DNA from: Kribbella jiaozuonensis
GTDB taxonomy: Bacteria; Actinomycetota; Actinomycetes; Propionibacteriales; Kribbellaceae
Assembly: GCF_005233875.1 (NCBI RefSeq)
Contig: NZ_SZPZ01000004.1
Location: 1,178,001-1,242,000 of the forward strand
Length of the DNA stretch: 64,000 nt
Reading direction: 5' to 3'
Shown: positions 41,379 through 50,301 of the stretch, piece after piece
Layout of the letters: the number at the start of each line of letters is the position of its first letter
Numbering within the stretch: the first letter of the stretch is position 1
Notes under the pieces: model-generated
The model's input: the letters and a program-made list of their open reading frames with translations, nothing else
What the model was told of the DNA's origin: nothing
Database searches by the model: none
Position numbers and translations under genes: made by a program

Positions 41379-42264
41379 ATGCGTGGACCGCGGTGGTGGG
41401 GAGCATGCCGATGAGGGCGTCGGCGGCGAGGGAGGCGGCGGGGCCGGTGGGGACGGCTACTGAGACTTGCCAGGCGGAGGCGGCGCCGGGGGCCAGGGAG
41501 ACGGTGACGTGGTCGCCGTGTTTGGCGGCGATGCGTTCGGGGACGAGGGCCACGCCCAGGTCGTAGGCGACGAGGGCGAGGAGCGTGTGTACGTCGTTGA
41601 CCTCGATCGTGACGGGATGAGCGACCCCGGCCCGGGTGAACGCGCTGTCCGAGATGGCACGGGCGCCCCAGGTCGGGTCGAAGTCGACGAAGGACTCGCC
41701 GATCAGGTCGTCCAGCGTGACCCCGGACGCCTTCGCGAGGCGGTGGTCGGGCGCGCAGACGAGCACCATCGACTCGCGGGACAGCGGCCGGAGGTCCAGC
41801 CCGTCGACCGGGTCGCCGGCGGTGGCGACGAACGCGACGTCGAGCCGGCCGGAGGCGAGCTCGTCGAGCATCGGCGTCGAGCCGCCCTGCCGGACCTCGA
41901 TCTCGACGGCCGGGTACGCCGAACGGAACTTCGCGAGCAACGCCGGTACGTCGACCACCCCGAGGCACTGCTCCAGGCCGACGGTCAGGTGACCGCGGAG
42001 TAACCCCTGGACCGCGGCAACAGCATCCTTCGCGGCTTCGGCGGCGGCGAGGGTACGGCGGCCCTCGCACAGCAGCGCCCGCCCCGCCTCGGTGAGCTCC
42101 ACACTGCGGGTGTTCCGGACGAACAGCGACGCCCGCAACTCACGCTCGAGCGCGCGGATCGACGCGGACAGCCCCGACTGCGAGATCGACATCGCCTCGG
42201 CGGCCCGGGTGAAGTGTTTCTGCTCAGCCACCGCGACGAAGTGTTCCAAGTGCCTCAGCTCCAT
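41377..42264 (-). CDS. LysR-family transcriptional regulator
   Basis: A 295-residue LysR protein: winged helix in 1-62 (LRHLEHFVAVAEQKHFTRAA, SISQSGLSASIRALERELRA) and an effector domain from about 90 (HLTVGLEQCLGVVDVPALLA). It is divergent from the small gene at 42365 and convergent with the aldo/keto reductase. A 5-bp-arm palindrome lies 15 bp upstream of its start. Target unknown; the reductase is a possibility only by closeness. Confidence 0.93.
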   Translation of the reverse strand: MELRHLEHFVAVAEQKHFTRAAEAMSISQSGLSASIRALERELRASLFVRNTRSVELTEAGRALLCEGRRTLAAAEAAKDAVAAVQGLLRGHLTVGLEQCLGVVDVPALLAKFRSAYPAVEIEVRQGGSTPMLDELASGRLDVAFVATAGDPVDGLDLRPLSRESMVLVCAPDHRLAKASGVTLDDLIGESFVDFDPTWGARAISDSAFTRAGVAHPVTIEVNDVHTLLALVAYDLGVALVPERIAAKHGDHVTVSLAPGAASAWQVSVAVPTGPAASLAADALIGMLPTTAVHA

Positions 42265-42279
42265 GACTAAGAACTGTAG

Positions 42280-42297
42280 TCGATCGAAAGAAATCGA
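42280..42297. promoter_or_regulatory. Possible LysR operator
   Basis: TCGAT-N8-ATCGA, an interrupted palindrome within T-N11-A context, sits 15 bp upstream of the LysR gene start in an AT-richer 100-bp divergent gap. Short arms make chance occurrence possible. Confidence 0.35.
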
Positions 42298-42364
42298 TTC
42301 ACCTGTCCCACATCTCAGGCGTCCGCGCGTGGAGCGCCGCCCGGGGGTCGGTAGGGTGTGCGCT

Positions 42365-42781
42365 ATGGCGGATGAGGAGTTTCGGGTTGAGGTTGTGCTC
42401 AGTGACGAAGGGCACGGGTTGACGTTCTGGGACCGGTTGCGGGCGCTGGATCTGGATGACGACGCGCGGAAGCGGCTCGGGAGTCAGGTGACGGTGACCC
42501 GAGACGGGAACCGGATGTTGATGTACACGCACACGCTCGCGGACGCCCAGGAGGCTGAGCGGACCGCCAAGGATCTGGTCGCCGACGACCACCTCGACGC
42601 GACATACACGATCACCCGCTGGAACCCGGCCGAGCAGGACTGGACCGATCCGAGCGTGCCGGTCGGTCCGCACGACGCGGCCAGCGACGCGGCGAAGAAC
42701 GCGGGCATGGAGGTCCCGGACCAGCGGTACGTCGTGGTCCAGGCGTACAAGCCGGAGTTCCTCCGCGACCTCGGTCTGTAA
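42365..42781 (+). CDS. Conserved-looking hypothetical protein, 138 residues
   Basis: Start ATG 42365. It contains FRVEVVLSDEGHGLTFWDRL, RALDLDDDARKRLGSQVTVT, AQEAERTAKDLVADDHLDAT, and YVVVQAYKPEFLRDLGL. The alternating strand-helix pattern with two similar halves suggests a small alpha/beta fold of ACT/ferredoxin type, but I do not recognise the family. No signal peptide or membrane helix. It is convergent with the SARP regulator gene, 3 bp away. Confidence 0.75.
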   Translation: MADEEFRVEVVLSDEGHGLTFWDRLRALDLDDDARKRLGSQVTVTRDGNRMLMYTHTLADAQEAERTAKDLVADDHLDATYTITRWNPAEQDWTDPSVPVGPHDAASDAAKNAGMEVPDQRYVVVQAYKPEFLRDLGL

Positions 42782-42784
42782 ACC

Positions 42785-45709
42785 TCAGCGCGGGACGTAG
42801 CCGGTCTGCCGGCAGAACGCGTCGGCGGCGGCCTGGTGGGCCGCCGCCTCGTCAGGACGGTCGAGGGCCTCGCAGCAGCGGGCCAGCAGGCGACGGGCCG
42901 ACTGCCGCCCGATGCCGTACTCGACCGAGTCGGCCAGCGCTTGGCTCGCCTGGGCGTGGGCGAGTTCGACCTCGCCGTCGAGGAAGTTGCACAGGGCAAG
43001 GTCGCAGTGCAGCTCGGCGATGACGGTCGCATAGCCGGATTTCGCGGCCAGCGCGTCGCCTTCCTCGTAGTACGTCCGGGCGGTCGCGACATCGCCGGCG
43101 TGCAGGTAGGAGTCGGCGAGCGCCTGCAGCGAAATGCAGGTGTCGTAGCTGTTGTCGATCTCGCGGCTGTCACGCAGTACGTCGGTCGCGATCCGGCGCG
43201 CGTCCTCGAAATGACCGAGCCGGTTCTCGACCGCGGCCTTGGCCAGCCCCCACTGGATCCCGTCGAGCCGGTTCTCCACCAGCGGCTCGGCGTTGCATAG
43301 GTCCGTTGCCGCGAGCTCCAAATTGCCGAGTTCCTTATAGGCGCCAGCTCGGTTGACCAGGGCAACAAGTCGATCGTTGCCGTGCGCACCAGAGTGCTGC
43401 AGCGACTCGGTGGCACAGGCAACGGCCTCGCGGAACTCACCGAGATGGATGTGGTTCATCGCCTGCGCGTTCAGACCGCGCGGCATCCGCGCGAACTCAC
43501 CGCAGGCCCGGAACACCGCCAGCCCTTCACCGAACGCCTTGGCGGACTCGCGCAACCGCCCCTGGGCGTTGTAACTGACCCCGATGTTGCACCGCAGCGC
43601 ACCTTCGCCGAGCGTGAACCCGCAGGCGCGATAGAGCTCCGCAGCCTGCTCGAAGAGTGCGATCGCTTCGTCGTTCGCCCCCGACTGCCGCTCGAGTACG
43701 CCGCGCGCGTGCAGCATCGCGCCGCGCCCGGCCTCGTCACCGGACGTCTGTTCGCCGAGCTCACCGAGCCGGACCAGGGCGCGCCACGTGCCGTACCGGC
43801 TGTGCTCGTAGAGATAGAGCCGGACGATATCGGCGAGTTGCCAGGCGACATCGGGCGTCCCGAGCTCGAGCGCGCGCTGCGCCACGGCCTCGACGTTGGG
43901 CAGCTCGGCCGTCAGCCACGCCTCCGGATCCGCGACGGTGACGTCGTACGACGGCATCGGGACGCGGACGGCGCCTGGTTCCAGGATCAGCATTGCGGCG
44001 TTCGCCGTGCCGACGTACCAACGACACAAGGACTTCCAGGCGTCGAGGGCCGGGGCGGCGAGCTGGGCAGCGTACTCCTTGACGAGGTCGTGCATGAGGT
44101 AGCGGTCGTGGCCGACGGATTCCAGCAGGCTGGCGGATTCGAGGCGGTTGAGGACCTGGTCGTACGTCGGGCCGATGAGCGCCGCGGCCGCGTCGGGGGC
44201 GAACTCCTGACCTGGGAAGAGCGAGAGCAGACGGAAGCCGCGTTGTACGGCGGGGTCGAGCAGGTCGTACGACGTTCGGAACGCCGAGCTGACCGCGGTG
44301 TCGTCGTCGATGGCGAGCGTGGCGAGCGCGCCCGTACGATGCATGCGGGAGACGAAGGCCGCGACCGAGCCGCGGGAGGCGACGGCGCCCGCGATGCGAA
44401 GAGCCAGCGGAAGGCCGGCGCACAGGTCGACGAGCTCCTCGACGTCATTGGTTGCCTGAAGCATCGAGTGGATGAGAGTGGTGCTGGCTTCCGGGGTCAG
44501 GGTCGGGACGCGGATCGGGATGCCGCCGTCGAGCGCGGCGAGAGCGTCCAGCGGGTTCCGGCTGGTGACGAGTACGGCGCTGGTCGGCGTACCAGGGAGG
44601 AGCGGACGGATCTGGGCCGCGTCCTGCGCGTCGTCGAGGACGAGCAGAATGCTGCGCGTCGCCAGGCGCGACCGGAAGAGCGCAGCGCGCGCATCGCCGT
44701 CGTCGGGGATCGCGTGCGAGTCGACGCCAGATGCGCGCAGGAGCTCGACCAGTACGTCATCCGCGCGCCGCGGCTGGTCCGATGCGCCGCGGAGGCGGAC
44801 GAACCATTGCCCGTCGGGGAAACGGTCGGTCAGCTCACGCGCGACGCGTACGGCGACGGCCGTCTTGCCGACACCCGGTGTGCCGGAGAGCGCGACGATC
44901 CGGACGCCTTCGGTCGCGGTCAGCAGATTCACGACGTCGGTCACCAGGTCGTCGCGGCCGACGAGGTTGCGGATGTCGAGCGGGAGCTGGTCCTGGTGTT
45001 GCCATTCGTCGTCGAGCGCGGACGTCAGGATCGATTGACGGAGCTCGCGCAGTTCGTCGGTCGGGTCGAGCCCGAACTCGTCCACGAGCCGCCCCGCGAA
45101 TCCGTCGTACGTCGACAACGCGTCGGCCTGGCGTCCGCAGCGGTAGAGCGCGGTCATCAGCAAGGCGATCAGGCTGTCGCGCAGCGGTTCTTGTGCGCTG
45201 AGGGTTTGCAGCTCCGGGAGTACGTCGGCGTGGTCGCCGCGGGCGAGGCGCGCGTCGTAGTACTGCTCGATCGTGGTCAGCCGCTCCTCGCGCAGGCCGA
45301 TCGCGGCTGTTGGCTCCACCTCGATCGGGTCGCCGCGCCATTGGTCGAGGGCGTGGCGGAGGTGCTCAACCTGGCGGGCCGGATCCTCGGCGGCCTGAGT
45401 CAACGCGGCGCGGAACGCGTTGAGGTCGGATGGTTCGGCGGCGAGCAGGTAGCCGCGGCCGCGGGTCTGCAGTACGTCGGCGCCGACGATGTCGCGCAAC
45501 CGTCGTACGTAGGTGTGGACGGTCCGGGTCGGGTGCGCCGGCTGAGGTACGCCGTCGGGCCACAGTCCGTCGATCAGCTCATCCATCGGCACCGGGCGGT
45601 GCGGGCGCAGCAGCAGAATCGCAAGCAGCGAACACAACCGCGGCGCCGGCGTGGGGACCGCACGTCCGTCGACGACGATCTCCAGCGGACCGAGCATGCG
45701 GAACTCCAT
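42785..45709 (-). CDS. SARP-type regulator with NB-ARC and TPR domains (AfsR-like)
   Basis: A 974-residue regulator. Residues 1-90 are an OmpR-like winged helix (MLGPLEIVVDGRAV, HTYVRRLRDIVGADVLQTRG), 95-235 a BTAD helical domain, then an NB-ARC ATPase with Walker A GTPGVGKT at 276-283 and ILLVLDDA as Walker B, and C-terminal TPR repeats from about 600. This is the AfsR plan, which couples signals to antibiotic or development genes. ATG 45709 is used; ATG 45697, 4 codons in, has GGAG 6 nt upstream and may be the true start. An open frame upstream is antisense to the acetyltransferase. Only 19 bp separate it from that divergent gene. Confidence 0.92.
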   Translation of the reverse strand: MEFRMLGPLEIVVDGRAVPTPAPRLCSLLAILLLRPHRPVPMDELIDGLWPDGVPQPAHPTRTVHTYVRRLRDIVGADVLQTRGRGYLLAAEPSDLNAFRAALTQAAEDPARQVEHLRHALDQWRGDPIEVEPTAAIGLREERLTTIEQYYDARLARGDHADVLPELQTLSAQEPLRDSLIALLMTALYRCGRQADALSTYDGFAGRLVDEFGLDPTDELRELRQSILTSALDDEWQHQDQLPLDIRNLVGRDDLVTDVVNLLTATEGVRIVALSGTPGVGKTAVAVRVARELTDRFPDGQWFVRLRGASDQPRRADDVLVELLRASGVDSHAIPDDGDARAALFRSRLATRSILLVLDDAQDAAQIRPLLPGTPTSAVLVTSRNPLDALAALDGGIPIRVPTLTPEASTTLIHSMLQATNDVEELVDLCAGLPLALRIAGAVASRGSVAAFVSRMHRTGALATLAIDDDTAVSSAFRTSYDLLDPAVQRGFRLLSLFPGQEFAPDAAAALIGPTYDQVLNRLESASLLESVGHDRYLMHDLVKEYAAQLAAPALDAWKSLCRWYVGTANAAMLILEPGAVRVPMPSYDVTVADPEAWLTAELPNVEAVAQRALELGTPDVAWQLADIVRLYLYEHSRYGTWRALVRLGELGEQTSGDEAGRGAMLHARGVLERQSGANDEAIALFEQAAELYRACGFTLGEGALRCNIGVSYNAQGRLRESAKAFGEGLAVFRACGEFARMPRGLNAQAMNHIHLGEFREAVACATESLQHSGAHGNDRLVALVNRAGAYKELGNLELAATDLCNAEPLVENRLDGIQWGLAKAAVENRLGHFEDARRIATDVLRDSREIDNSYDTCISLQALADSYLHAGDVATARTYYEEGDALAAKSGYATVIAELHCDLALCNFLDGEVELAHAQASQALADSVEYGIGRQSARRLLARCCEALDRPDEAAAHQAAADAFCRQTGYVPR

Positions 45710-45728
45710 GCCCTTTAGTCTGGCAGCT

Positions 45729-46301
45729 ATGGATGTCTTGCTGGGGCCCGTGAGGGAAGACGATGTCGCGTTGCTCCAACGGTTTGTGGTGGAGCCCGGG
45801 CTGATCGGGCTGGACTGGAACGGGTTTCGCGATGCGCAGGCGCCGGTCCGGCGGTTTGCCGAGGACGGGTTCCTCGGCGCTGAGGACGGGCGGCTGATGG
45901 TCCGGACCGGTGCGGAGACGCCGGGGCTCGTCAGTTGGCGGTCGGGGTCGTTCGACGGCAGGACGAAGTACTGGGAGATCGGGATCGCGCTGCTGCCGGA
46001 GTACCGCGGGCGTGGGATCGGGTGGCGGGCGCAGGCGCTGCTGACGGCGTACCTGTTCGAGCACACGCAGGTGCAGCGGATCCAGGCCGCGACCCATCCG
46101 GAGAACCTGGCCGAGCAGAAGTCGTTGGAGAAGGCGGGTTTCCGGCTCGAAGGCGTGATCCGCGGGTGCGAGTTCCGGGCCGGGCGGCTGCGGGACGGGT
46201 ATCTGTACAGCCGGTTGCGGGACGATCCGGGGCCGGAGCTCGGCAACGGTTCGGTGACGGGAATGGCTACTGACACCGTCGGGGAACCTTCGGCGCATTA
46301 G
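45729..46301 (+). CDS. GNAT-family N-acetyltransferase
   Basis: A 190-residue RimJ/RimL-type acetyltransferase. The acetyl-CoA loop is LLPEYRGRGIGWRAQALLTA (Q/RxxGxG/A pattern), followed by QRIQAATHPENLAEQKSLEK AGF, the asparagine and C-terminal marks of the fold. The substrate is not evident. It starts 19 bp from the divergent SARP regulator, so the two share a promoter region. The last about 25 residues are flexible. Confidence 0.9.
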   Translation: MDVLLGPVREDDVALLQRFVVEPGLIGLDWNGFRDAQAPVRRFAEDGFLGAEDGRLMVRTGAETPGLVSWRSGSFDGRTKYWEIGIALLPEYRGRGIGWRAQALLTAYLFEHTQVQRIQAATHPENLAEQKSLEKAGFRLEGVIRGCEFRAGRLRDGYLYSRLRDDPGPELGNGSVTGMATDTVGEPSAH

Positions 46302-46372
46302 TCTCGGCGGGTCGTTGCACGCTTACTCGGCGTGGTTCTGCGACATTGAAAAGGCTGAGAGAGGGGTCGCCC

Positions 46373-47152
46373 GTGTCGCGTCGTCGAGGTCTTGTCGCCG
46401 GTGCCGTCGTGTTGTCGTTCGTGCTCGCTGGATGTTCCGACGTGGCCGCGAGCGAGACGAGCCCCTCGGACACCCCTTCATCTACAGTCTCTTCCCCGAG
46501 TACGACGCCGAGCGCCACCCCGACCGTGAAGCCGACGGTCAAGCCGACTGTGCCGCCGAAGCCCAAGGTGAAGCAGAAGCCGGCGTACTACGCGCTGCGG
46601 GTCGAACGGCAGCTGGACAAGCTCGGATACCCGGTCGGCGACATCGACGGTGACATAACCGCGCGTGCCAAGCAGGCGCTGTGCGCGTGGCGCGAGACGA
46701 ACGGCCTGCCGGTCAGCCGCGCCGGCCTCACGTTGAACGACGCGTACTCGGTGCTCAACGCAACCAAGCGCCCGACGCCTACCCGCTCCCCCGGCATCTA
46801 CGTCAACAAGACCTGCCAGATCCTGTACCAAATCGTCGGGAACACCTACAAGCGGATCGTCTGGATCTCCACCGGCGCCCCCGGCTACGACACCCCCAAC
46901 CGCACCGGCAAGGTCTGGCGCAAGTGGGCCGGCGCACACGAGAGCAGCCTGTACGAGGACGCGTACATGTACGACTCCCTGTACTTCTTGAAGGACCGCC
47001 CCGGCATCGCCCTCCACGGCTCCCGAGTCAACTCCCTCATCAAGCCCTACCCCGCGAGCCACCGCTGCGTCCGAGTCATGCGCCCCGAAATCCACCAGAT
47101 CTACGCCGACACCCCGATCGGCACCAAGGTCCAGATCTACGGCGAGTTCTAG
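46373..47152 (+). CDS. L,D-transpeptidase lipoprotein with peptidoglycan-binding-like region
   Basis: A 259-residue protein. GTG 46373 is chosen, 7 nt after GAGAGGGG; it gives a clean signal MSRRRGLVAGAVVLSFVLAG with lipidated C21. A Ser/Thr/Pro/Lys linker (about 25-70) leads to a short peptidoglycan-binding-1-like repeat (VERQLDKLGYPVGDIDGDIT) and a YkuD domain with ALHGSRV and PASHRCVRV (H230, C232). L,D-transpeptidases cross-link peptidoglycan or attach proteins. The motif is normally SHGC; here Gly is Arg. Confidence 0.9.
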   Translation: MSRRRGLVAGAVVLSFVLAGCSDVAASETSPSDTPSSTVSSPSTTPSATPTVKPTVKPTVPPKPKVKQKPAYYALRVERQLDKLGYPVGDIDGDITARAKQALCAWRETNGLPVSRAGLTLNDAYSVLNATKRPTPTRSPGIYVNKTCQILYQIVGNTYKRIVWISTGAPGYDTPNRTGKVWRKWAGAHESSLYEDAYMYDSLYFLKDRPGIALHGSRVNSLIKPYPASHRCVRVMRPEIHQIYADTPIGTKVQIYGEF

Positions 47153-47334
47153 CAGCAATACTCCAGGAACTCATTTACCGACCGACCCGGCACTTCTGAG
47201 TTGTGCTTGCTTGGCTCGGACGATGTCCGGGTCCCTGGGGTCGAGCGGAAGCACAGCGTCGTCGTCGTACCGTCTGTCTTTTCTGCGAACGACTTTGGCT
47301 ATCCGAATCTGTCGCATCGGAACTCCTTGGAGGG

Positions 47335-47388
47335 GCAGGCCTGGCGCCGAGGTGTTGGAGGGGTTCTCAAGACGCCAGGCCCGCCTGC
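47335..47388. terminator. Inverted repeat between convergent genes, possible terminator
   Basis: Arms GGCCTGGCG (47338-47346) and CGCCAGGCC (47373-47381) pair perfectly, with flanking GCAGG/CCTGC extending it, around a long 26-nt loop. It sits in the 235-bp gap between the L,D-transpeptidase and the alpha-glucosidase end. The rest of the gap shows no gene. Confidence 0.35.
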
Positions 47389-49016
47389 TAGGTGGGGGTC
47401 GGCGACGACAGCAGGTACCACGCCGCGCTGTTGGGCGAGAGTTTGTCGCCCGCGTCCTGGTGACTCGCGAGCAGTAGTTCGCCGTCGACCGGCACAGCGA
47501 CCACTCTCGACGAGCAGTTGACGACGCAGCAGAAGCCGTCGCCGCGGGTGAAGGCCAGTACGCCGGGTTCGGTCGCCAGCCAATCGAAGTCGTGCGAAGC
47601 CAGTGCCGGAAGCCGCCGGCGCACGCCGAGTGCCTCGCGGTACAGATGCAGCATCGATTCGCCCCAGCCCAGCTGATGGTCCACAGCATGCATGGCGAAC
47701 CAGTCAGGCTGCGGCAACCACGGATCTGACCGGGAGAAGCCGAAAGCCTCCTGGCCGGCCGACCAGGGCAAGGGAATCCGGCAGCCGTCCCGGCCTCGCC
47801 GCTCCCCGTTGCTGCGGTGGAACATCGGATCGGTCAGCACATTGTCCGGCAGATCCGTGACCTCGGGCAGACCGAGCTCCTCGCCTTGATAGAGGTACGC
47901 CGCTCCCGGCAGCGCGAGCATCAGCAGCGCACTCGCCCGCGCACGTGCGGTCCCGAGATCGACGTCCCCGGCGTGTGCGCCTGGGGCCCCACCGCCGTAG
48001 CGGGTGACGGATCTCGGCATGTCGTGGTTGTTCAGCACCCAGGCGACCGAGGAGCCGGCGTCCTGGATCGTGCCCAGCCCGCGATCGACGACGTCGGAGA
48101 GAATCTGCGCGTCCCAGTGCGCGCGCAGGAACTCGAAGTAGAAGGTCTGATGCAGTTCGTCCGGCCGCTGGTACAGCGCGAGTTGCCGGGTATCCAGTAC
48201 GCCGACCTCGCCGATCAGCACGCGTTCGCGGCCGGTGAAGGCCGAGTATCCATCGGCGATCTGCCGCCAACGGCGCCAGACGTCGTGCACCTCGGGCTGG
48301 TTCCACGCGTGCGGGTTGAGCGGGTCACCGGTGAGCTCGTCGTCGATCGCCTGCCCGTGATCCGGCAGTCCGGCCGCCTTGTGCAACCCGTGCGCCACGT
48401 CGATTCGGACGCCGTCGACGCCGCGCTCGAGCCAGAATCGCAGTACCTGCTCGAAGTACGCCGCCACGTCGGGGTGGCGCCAGTTGAAGTCGGCCTGCTC
48501 CGGCGCGAAGCTGTGCAGGTACCACTGGCCGTCGGGAACCTGTTGCCAGGCCGGGCCGCCGAAGACGGAGCGCCAATTGTTGGGCGGTTCCTCGCCCCGG
48601 CCGTCGGCGAAGTGGAACCACGCGCGCTCAGGGCTCCCCGGGCCCGCGGCCAGCGCCGCGGCGAACCAGGGATGCTCGGTCGAGCAGTGGTTCGGGACAA
48701 GATCGATGAGGACCTTGATGTCATGCCGGTGCGCGTCGTCAACCAGACGGTCGAAACCGTCGAGGGTGCCGTAGCGGGGATCGACCGAGAAGTAGTCGGA
48801 GACGTCGTACCCGTGGTCGTGCTGCGGTGAGGGGTAGAACGGGTTGAGCCAGATGCCGTCCACTCCCAGGGCCCGCAGGTACGGGAGCTTCGCGCGGACA
48901 CCGGCCAGATCACCGACACCGTCGCCGTCGGAGTCGTGGAAGCTGCGGAGGTAGACCTGGTAGATGACGGCGGTCCGCCACCAATCGGCTCCGGGCCGGG
49001 GCCTTGTCGTGAACAT
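47388..49016 (-). CDS. GH13 alpha-glucosidase (oligo-1,6-glucosidase type)
   Basis: A 542-residue GH13 enzyme without signal peptide, so cytosolic. Conserved regions: DLVPNHCSTEHPWF (about 105-118), GVRIDVAHG with nucleophile D206, LIGEVG with acid E270 and NNHDMPR with D332. GDGVGDLAGV near 32 fits the alpha-glucosidase/oligoglucosidase subgroup. It hydrolyses alpha-glucosides such as maltose, isomaltose or trehalose-like sugars. No transporter is adjacent; it is divergent from nothing and lies upstream of the two-component cluster in the same orientation. Confidence 0.93.
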   Translation of the reverse strand: MFTTRPRPGADWWRTAVIYQVYLRSFHDSDGDGVGDLAGVRAKLPYLRALGVDGIWLNPFYPSPQHDHGYDVSDYFSVDPRYGTLDGFDRLVDDAHRHDIKVLIDLVPNHCSTEHPWFAAALAAGPGSPERAWFHFADGRGEEPPNNWRSVFGGPAWQQVPDGQWYLHSFAPEQADFNWRHPDVAAYFEQVLRFWLERGVDGVRIDVAHGLHKAAGLPDHGQAIDDELTGDPLNPHAWNQPEVHDVWRRWRQIADGYSAFTGRERVLIGEVGVLDTRQLALYQRPDELHQTFYFEFLRAHWDAQILSDVVDRGLGTIQDAGSSVAWVLNNHDMPRSVTRYGGGAPGAHAGDVDLGTARARASALLMLALPGAAYLYQGEELGLPEVTDLPDNVLTDPMFHRSNGERRGRDGCRIPLPWSAGQEAFGFSRSDPWLPQPDWFAMHAVDHQLGWGESMLHLYREALGVRRRLPALASHDFDWLATEPGVLAFTRGDGFCCVVNCSSRVVAVPVDGELLLASHQDAGDKLSPNSAAWYLLSSPTPT

Positions 49017-49113
49017 CGCGATCGGTCCCTCTGGTCGTTCCCCAGGCCGCTGATCTCGTCACTACGATCCGCCGTCGGAGGGCGGGCGTCAGCAAGGCCA
49101 GCGTCCAGAGGGG

Positions 49114-49836
49114 CTACCCGCTAACCGGAATCCTGGGTCTGGCTGACCGGTAGTCAGTGGGCGTCGAGATACCGGACCACAGCCAGCACCCGGCGATGGT
49201 CGTCGCTGGTCTCGGGTGGCGCAGCTTGGCGAAGACATGCCGGACATGCTTCTCCACAGTCGCTTCGGTCACCCACAGCCGGCGTGCGATGCCCGAGTTG
49301 GAGCGACCCTCGGCCATCAGTGCGAGCACTTCGTGCTCCCGTGGACTGAGCTCGGCGAGCGGGTCGCCGTCCCGGCGGGCGTTGACCAGTTCCTGGACCA
49401 GGGCAGGGTCCATCACCGAGCCACCTCTGAGGATCCGCTCCATCGTCTCGATGAAGTCGCCCACATCCGTCACCCGGCTCTTGAGGAGATAGCCGATCCG
49501 CTGGCCGGACGCGAGCAGCTCCATGGCGTGCTCGACCTCGGCGTGGGCCGACAGGACGAGGATCCCGGCGGCCGGGAACTCGCGCCGAATCTCCCGGGCG
49601 GCGTCCAGCCCTTCGGTGCTGTGCGTGGGTGGCATCCGGATATCCACCACGACCAGGTCGGGCGAAAGGTCCCGCACCAGCGGGAGGATCCACACACTGT
49701 CGCCGGTCTGTCCGACGACCTCGAAACCCGCCTGCTCGAGGAGGCTGGCCAGCCCCTGGCGCAGGAGTACGTCGTCTTCGGCCAGGACGACGCGGCTGCG
49801 TGTCGCACCGCCATCGACGGCCGAGTCGATCGTCAT
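49114..49836 (-). CDS. LuxR-family response regulator, C-terminus frameshifted
   Basis: A receiver (E20-D21-D22, phospho-acceptor D65 in VVVDIRMPP, K near LLKSR) and a LuxR helix-turn-helix (LSPREHEVLALMAEGRSNSG, TEATVEKHVRHVFAKLRHP). After P208 the reading goes RPATTIAGCWLW, unlike the family. One frame over, the same DNA reads ETSDDHRRVLAVVRYLDAH and stops at 49154, which is the usual ending. A single missing base at about 49212-49213 (GGAG reduced to GAG on the coding strand) explains it. The recognition helix is intact, but the last dimer helix is lost if the shift is real. Partner kinase at 50302. Confidence 0.85.
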   Translation of the reverse strand: MTIDSAVDGGATRSRVVLAEDDVLLRQGLASLLEQAGFEVVGQTGDSVWILPLVRDLSPDLVVVDIRMPPTHSTEGLDAAREIRREFPAAGILVLSAHAEVEHAMELLASGQRIGYLLKSRVTDVGDFIETMERILRGGSVMDPALVQELVNARRDGDPLAELSPREHEVLALMAEGRSNSGIARRLWVTEATVEKHVRHVFAKLRHPRPATTIAGCWLWSGISTPTDYRSARPRIPVSG

Positions 49837-49851
49837 CTCCCCACGGTAGAC

Positions 49852-50217
49852 CTACCTGTCGTCGAGGATCCGGCGGAGAGCGTCACCCGACAACGCCGTC
49901 TTGGACAGCAGAGCCGCGGCCGGCACGCTCTCGACGAGATCGATCAGGTCCTCCGCCGCGTGGGTGGAGATCAGAACGACCTGCGCGGGGTCCACATTCG
50001 TCTCGATCTGGATCCGCCGGGCCAGGTCGAGGCCGCTCTCGCTGCCGAGGTTCACATCGACGAGTACGACGTCGGGTTCGGCGCCGTCCAGTCGCGCCAG
50101 CGCCTCGTCGATCGTCGAGGCGACTCCGACCACGGTGACCCCGTCACTTTCGAGGCGGGACCGCGCCGCGTCCAGGAAGTCAGTGCTGTCGTCGACGATG
50201 AAGCAGCGCAACCCCAT
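49852..50217 (-). CDS. Single-domain response regulator (receiver only)
   Basis: A 121-residue receiver with D9-D10, phospho-acceptor D54 (VVLVDVNLG), T85 and K106 (ALLSKTAL) and no output domain. It lies between the LuxR regulator and the histidine kinase, on the same strand, so it likely acts as a second phosphate acceptor or a sink for the kinase at 50302. Start ATG 50217; the kinase ends 84 bp upstream. Confidence 0.9.
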   Translation of the reverse strand: MGLRCFIVDDSTDFLDAARSRLESDGVTVVGVASTIDEALARLDGAEPDVVLVDVNLGSESGLDLARRIQIETNVDPAQVVLISTHAAEDLIDLVESVPAAALLSKTALSGDALRRILDDR

Positions 50218-50301
50218 GGCTCCAGAATCACGCGACGAGGGCCCCGGCGCATTCCAGCTAACGCGACTCTCTGTGCAATCGAACGTTGGCTCCGGCGGAC
50301 G

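Noticed and set aside
43382..45718. 778-codon plus-strand open frame
   Set aside because: Antisense to the SARP-NB-ARC-TPR regulator, whose motifs are intact.
45710..46276. N-terminal extension of the SARP regulator
   Set aside because: Antisense to the GNAT gene; the SARP winged helix begins naturally at MEFRMLGPLE.
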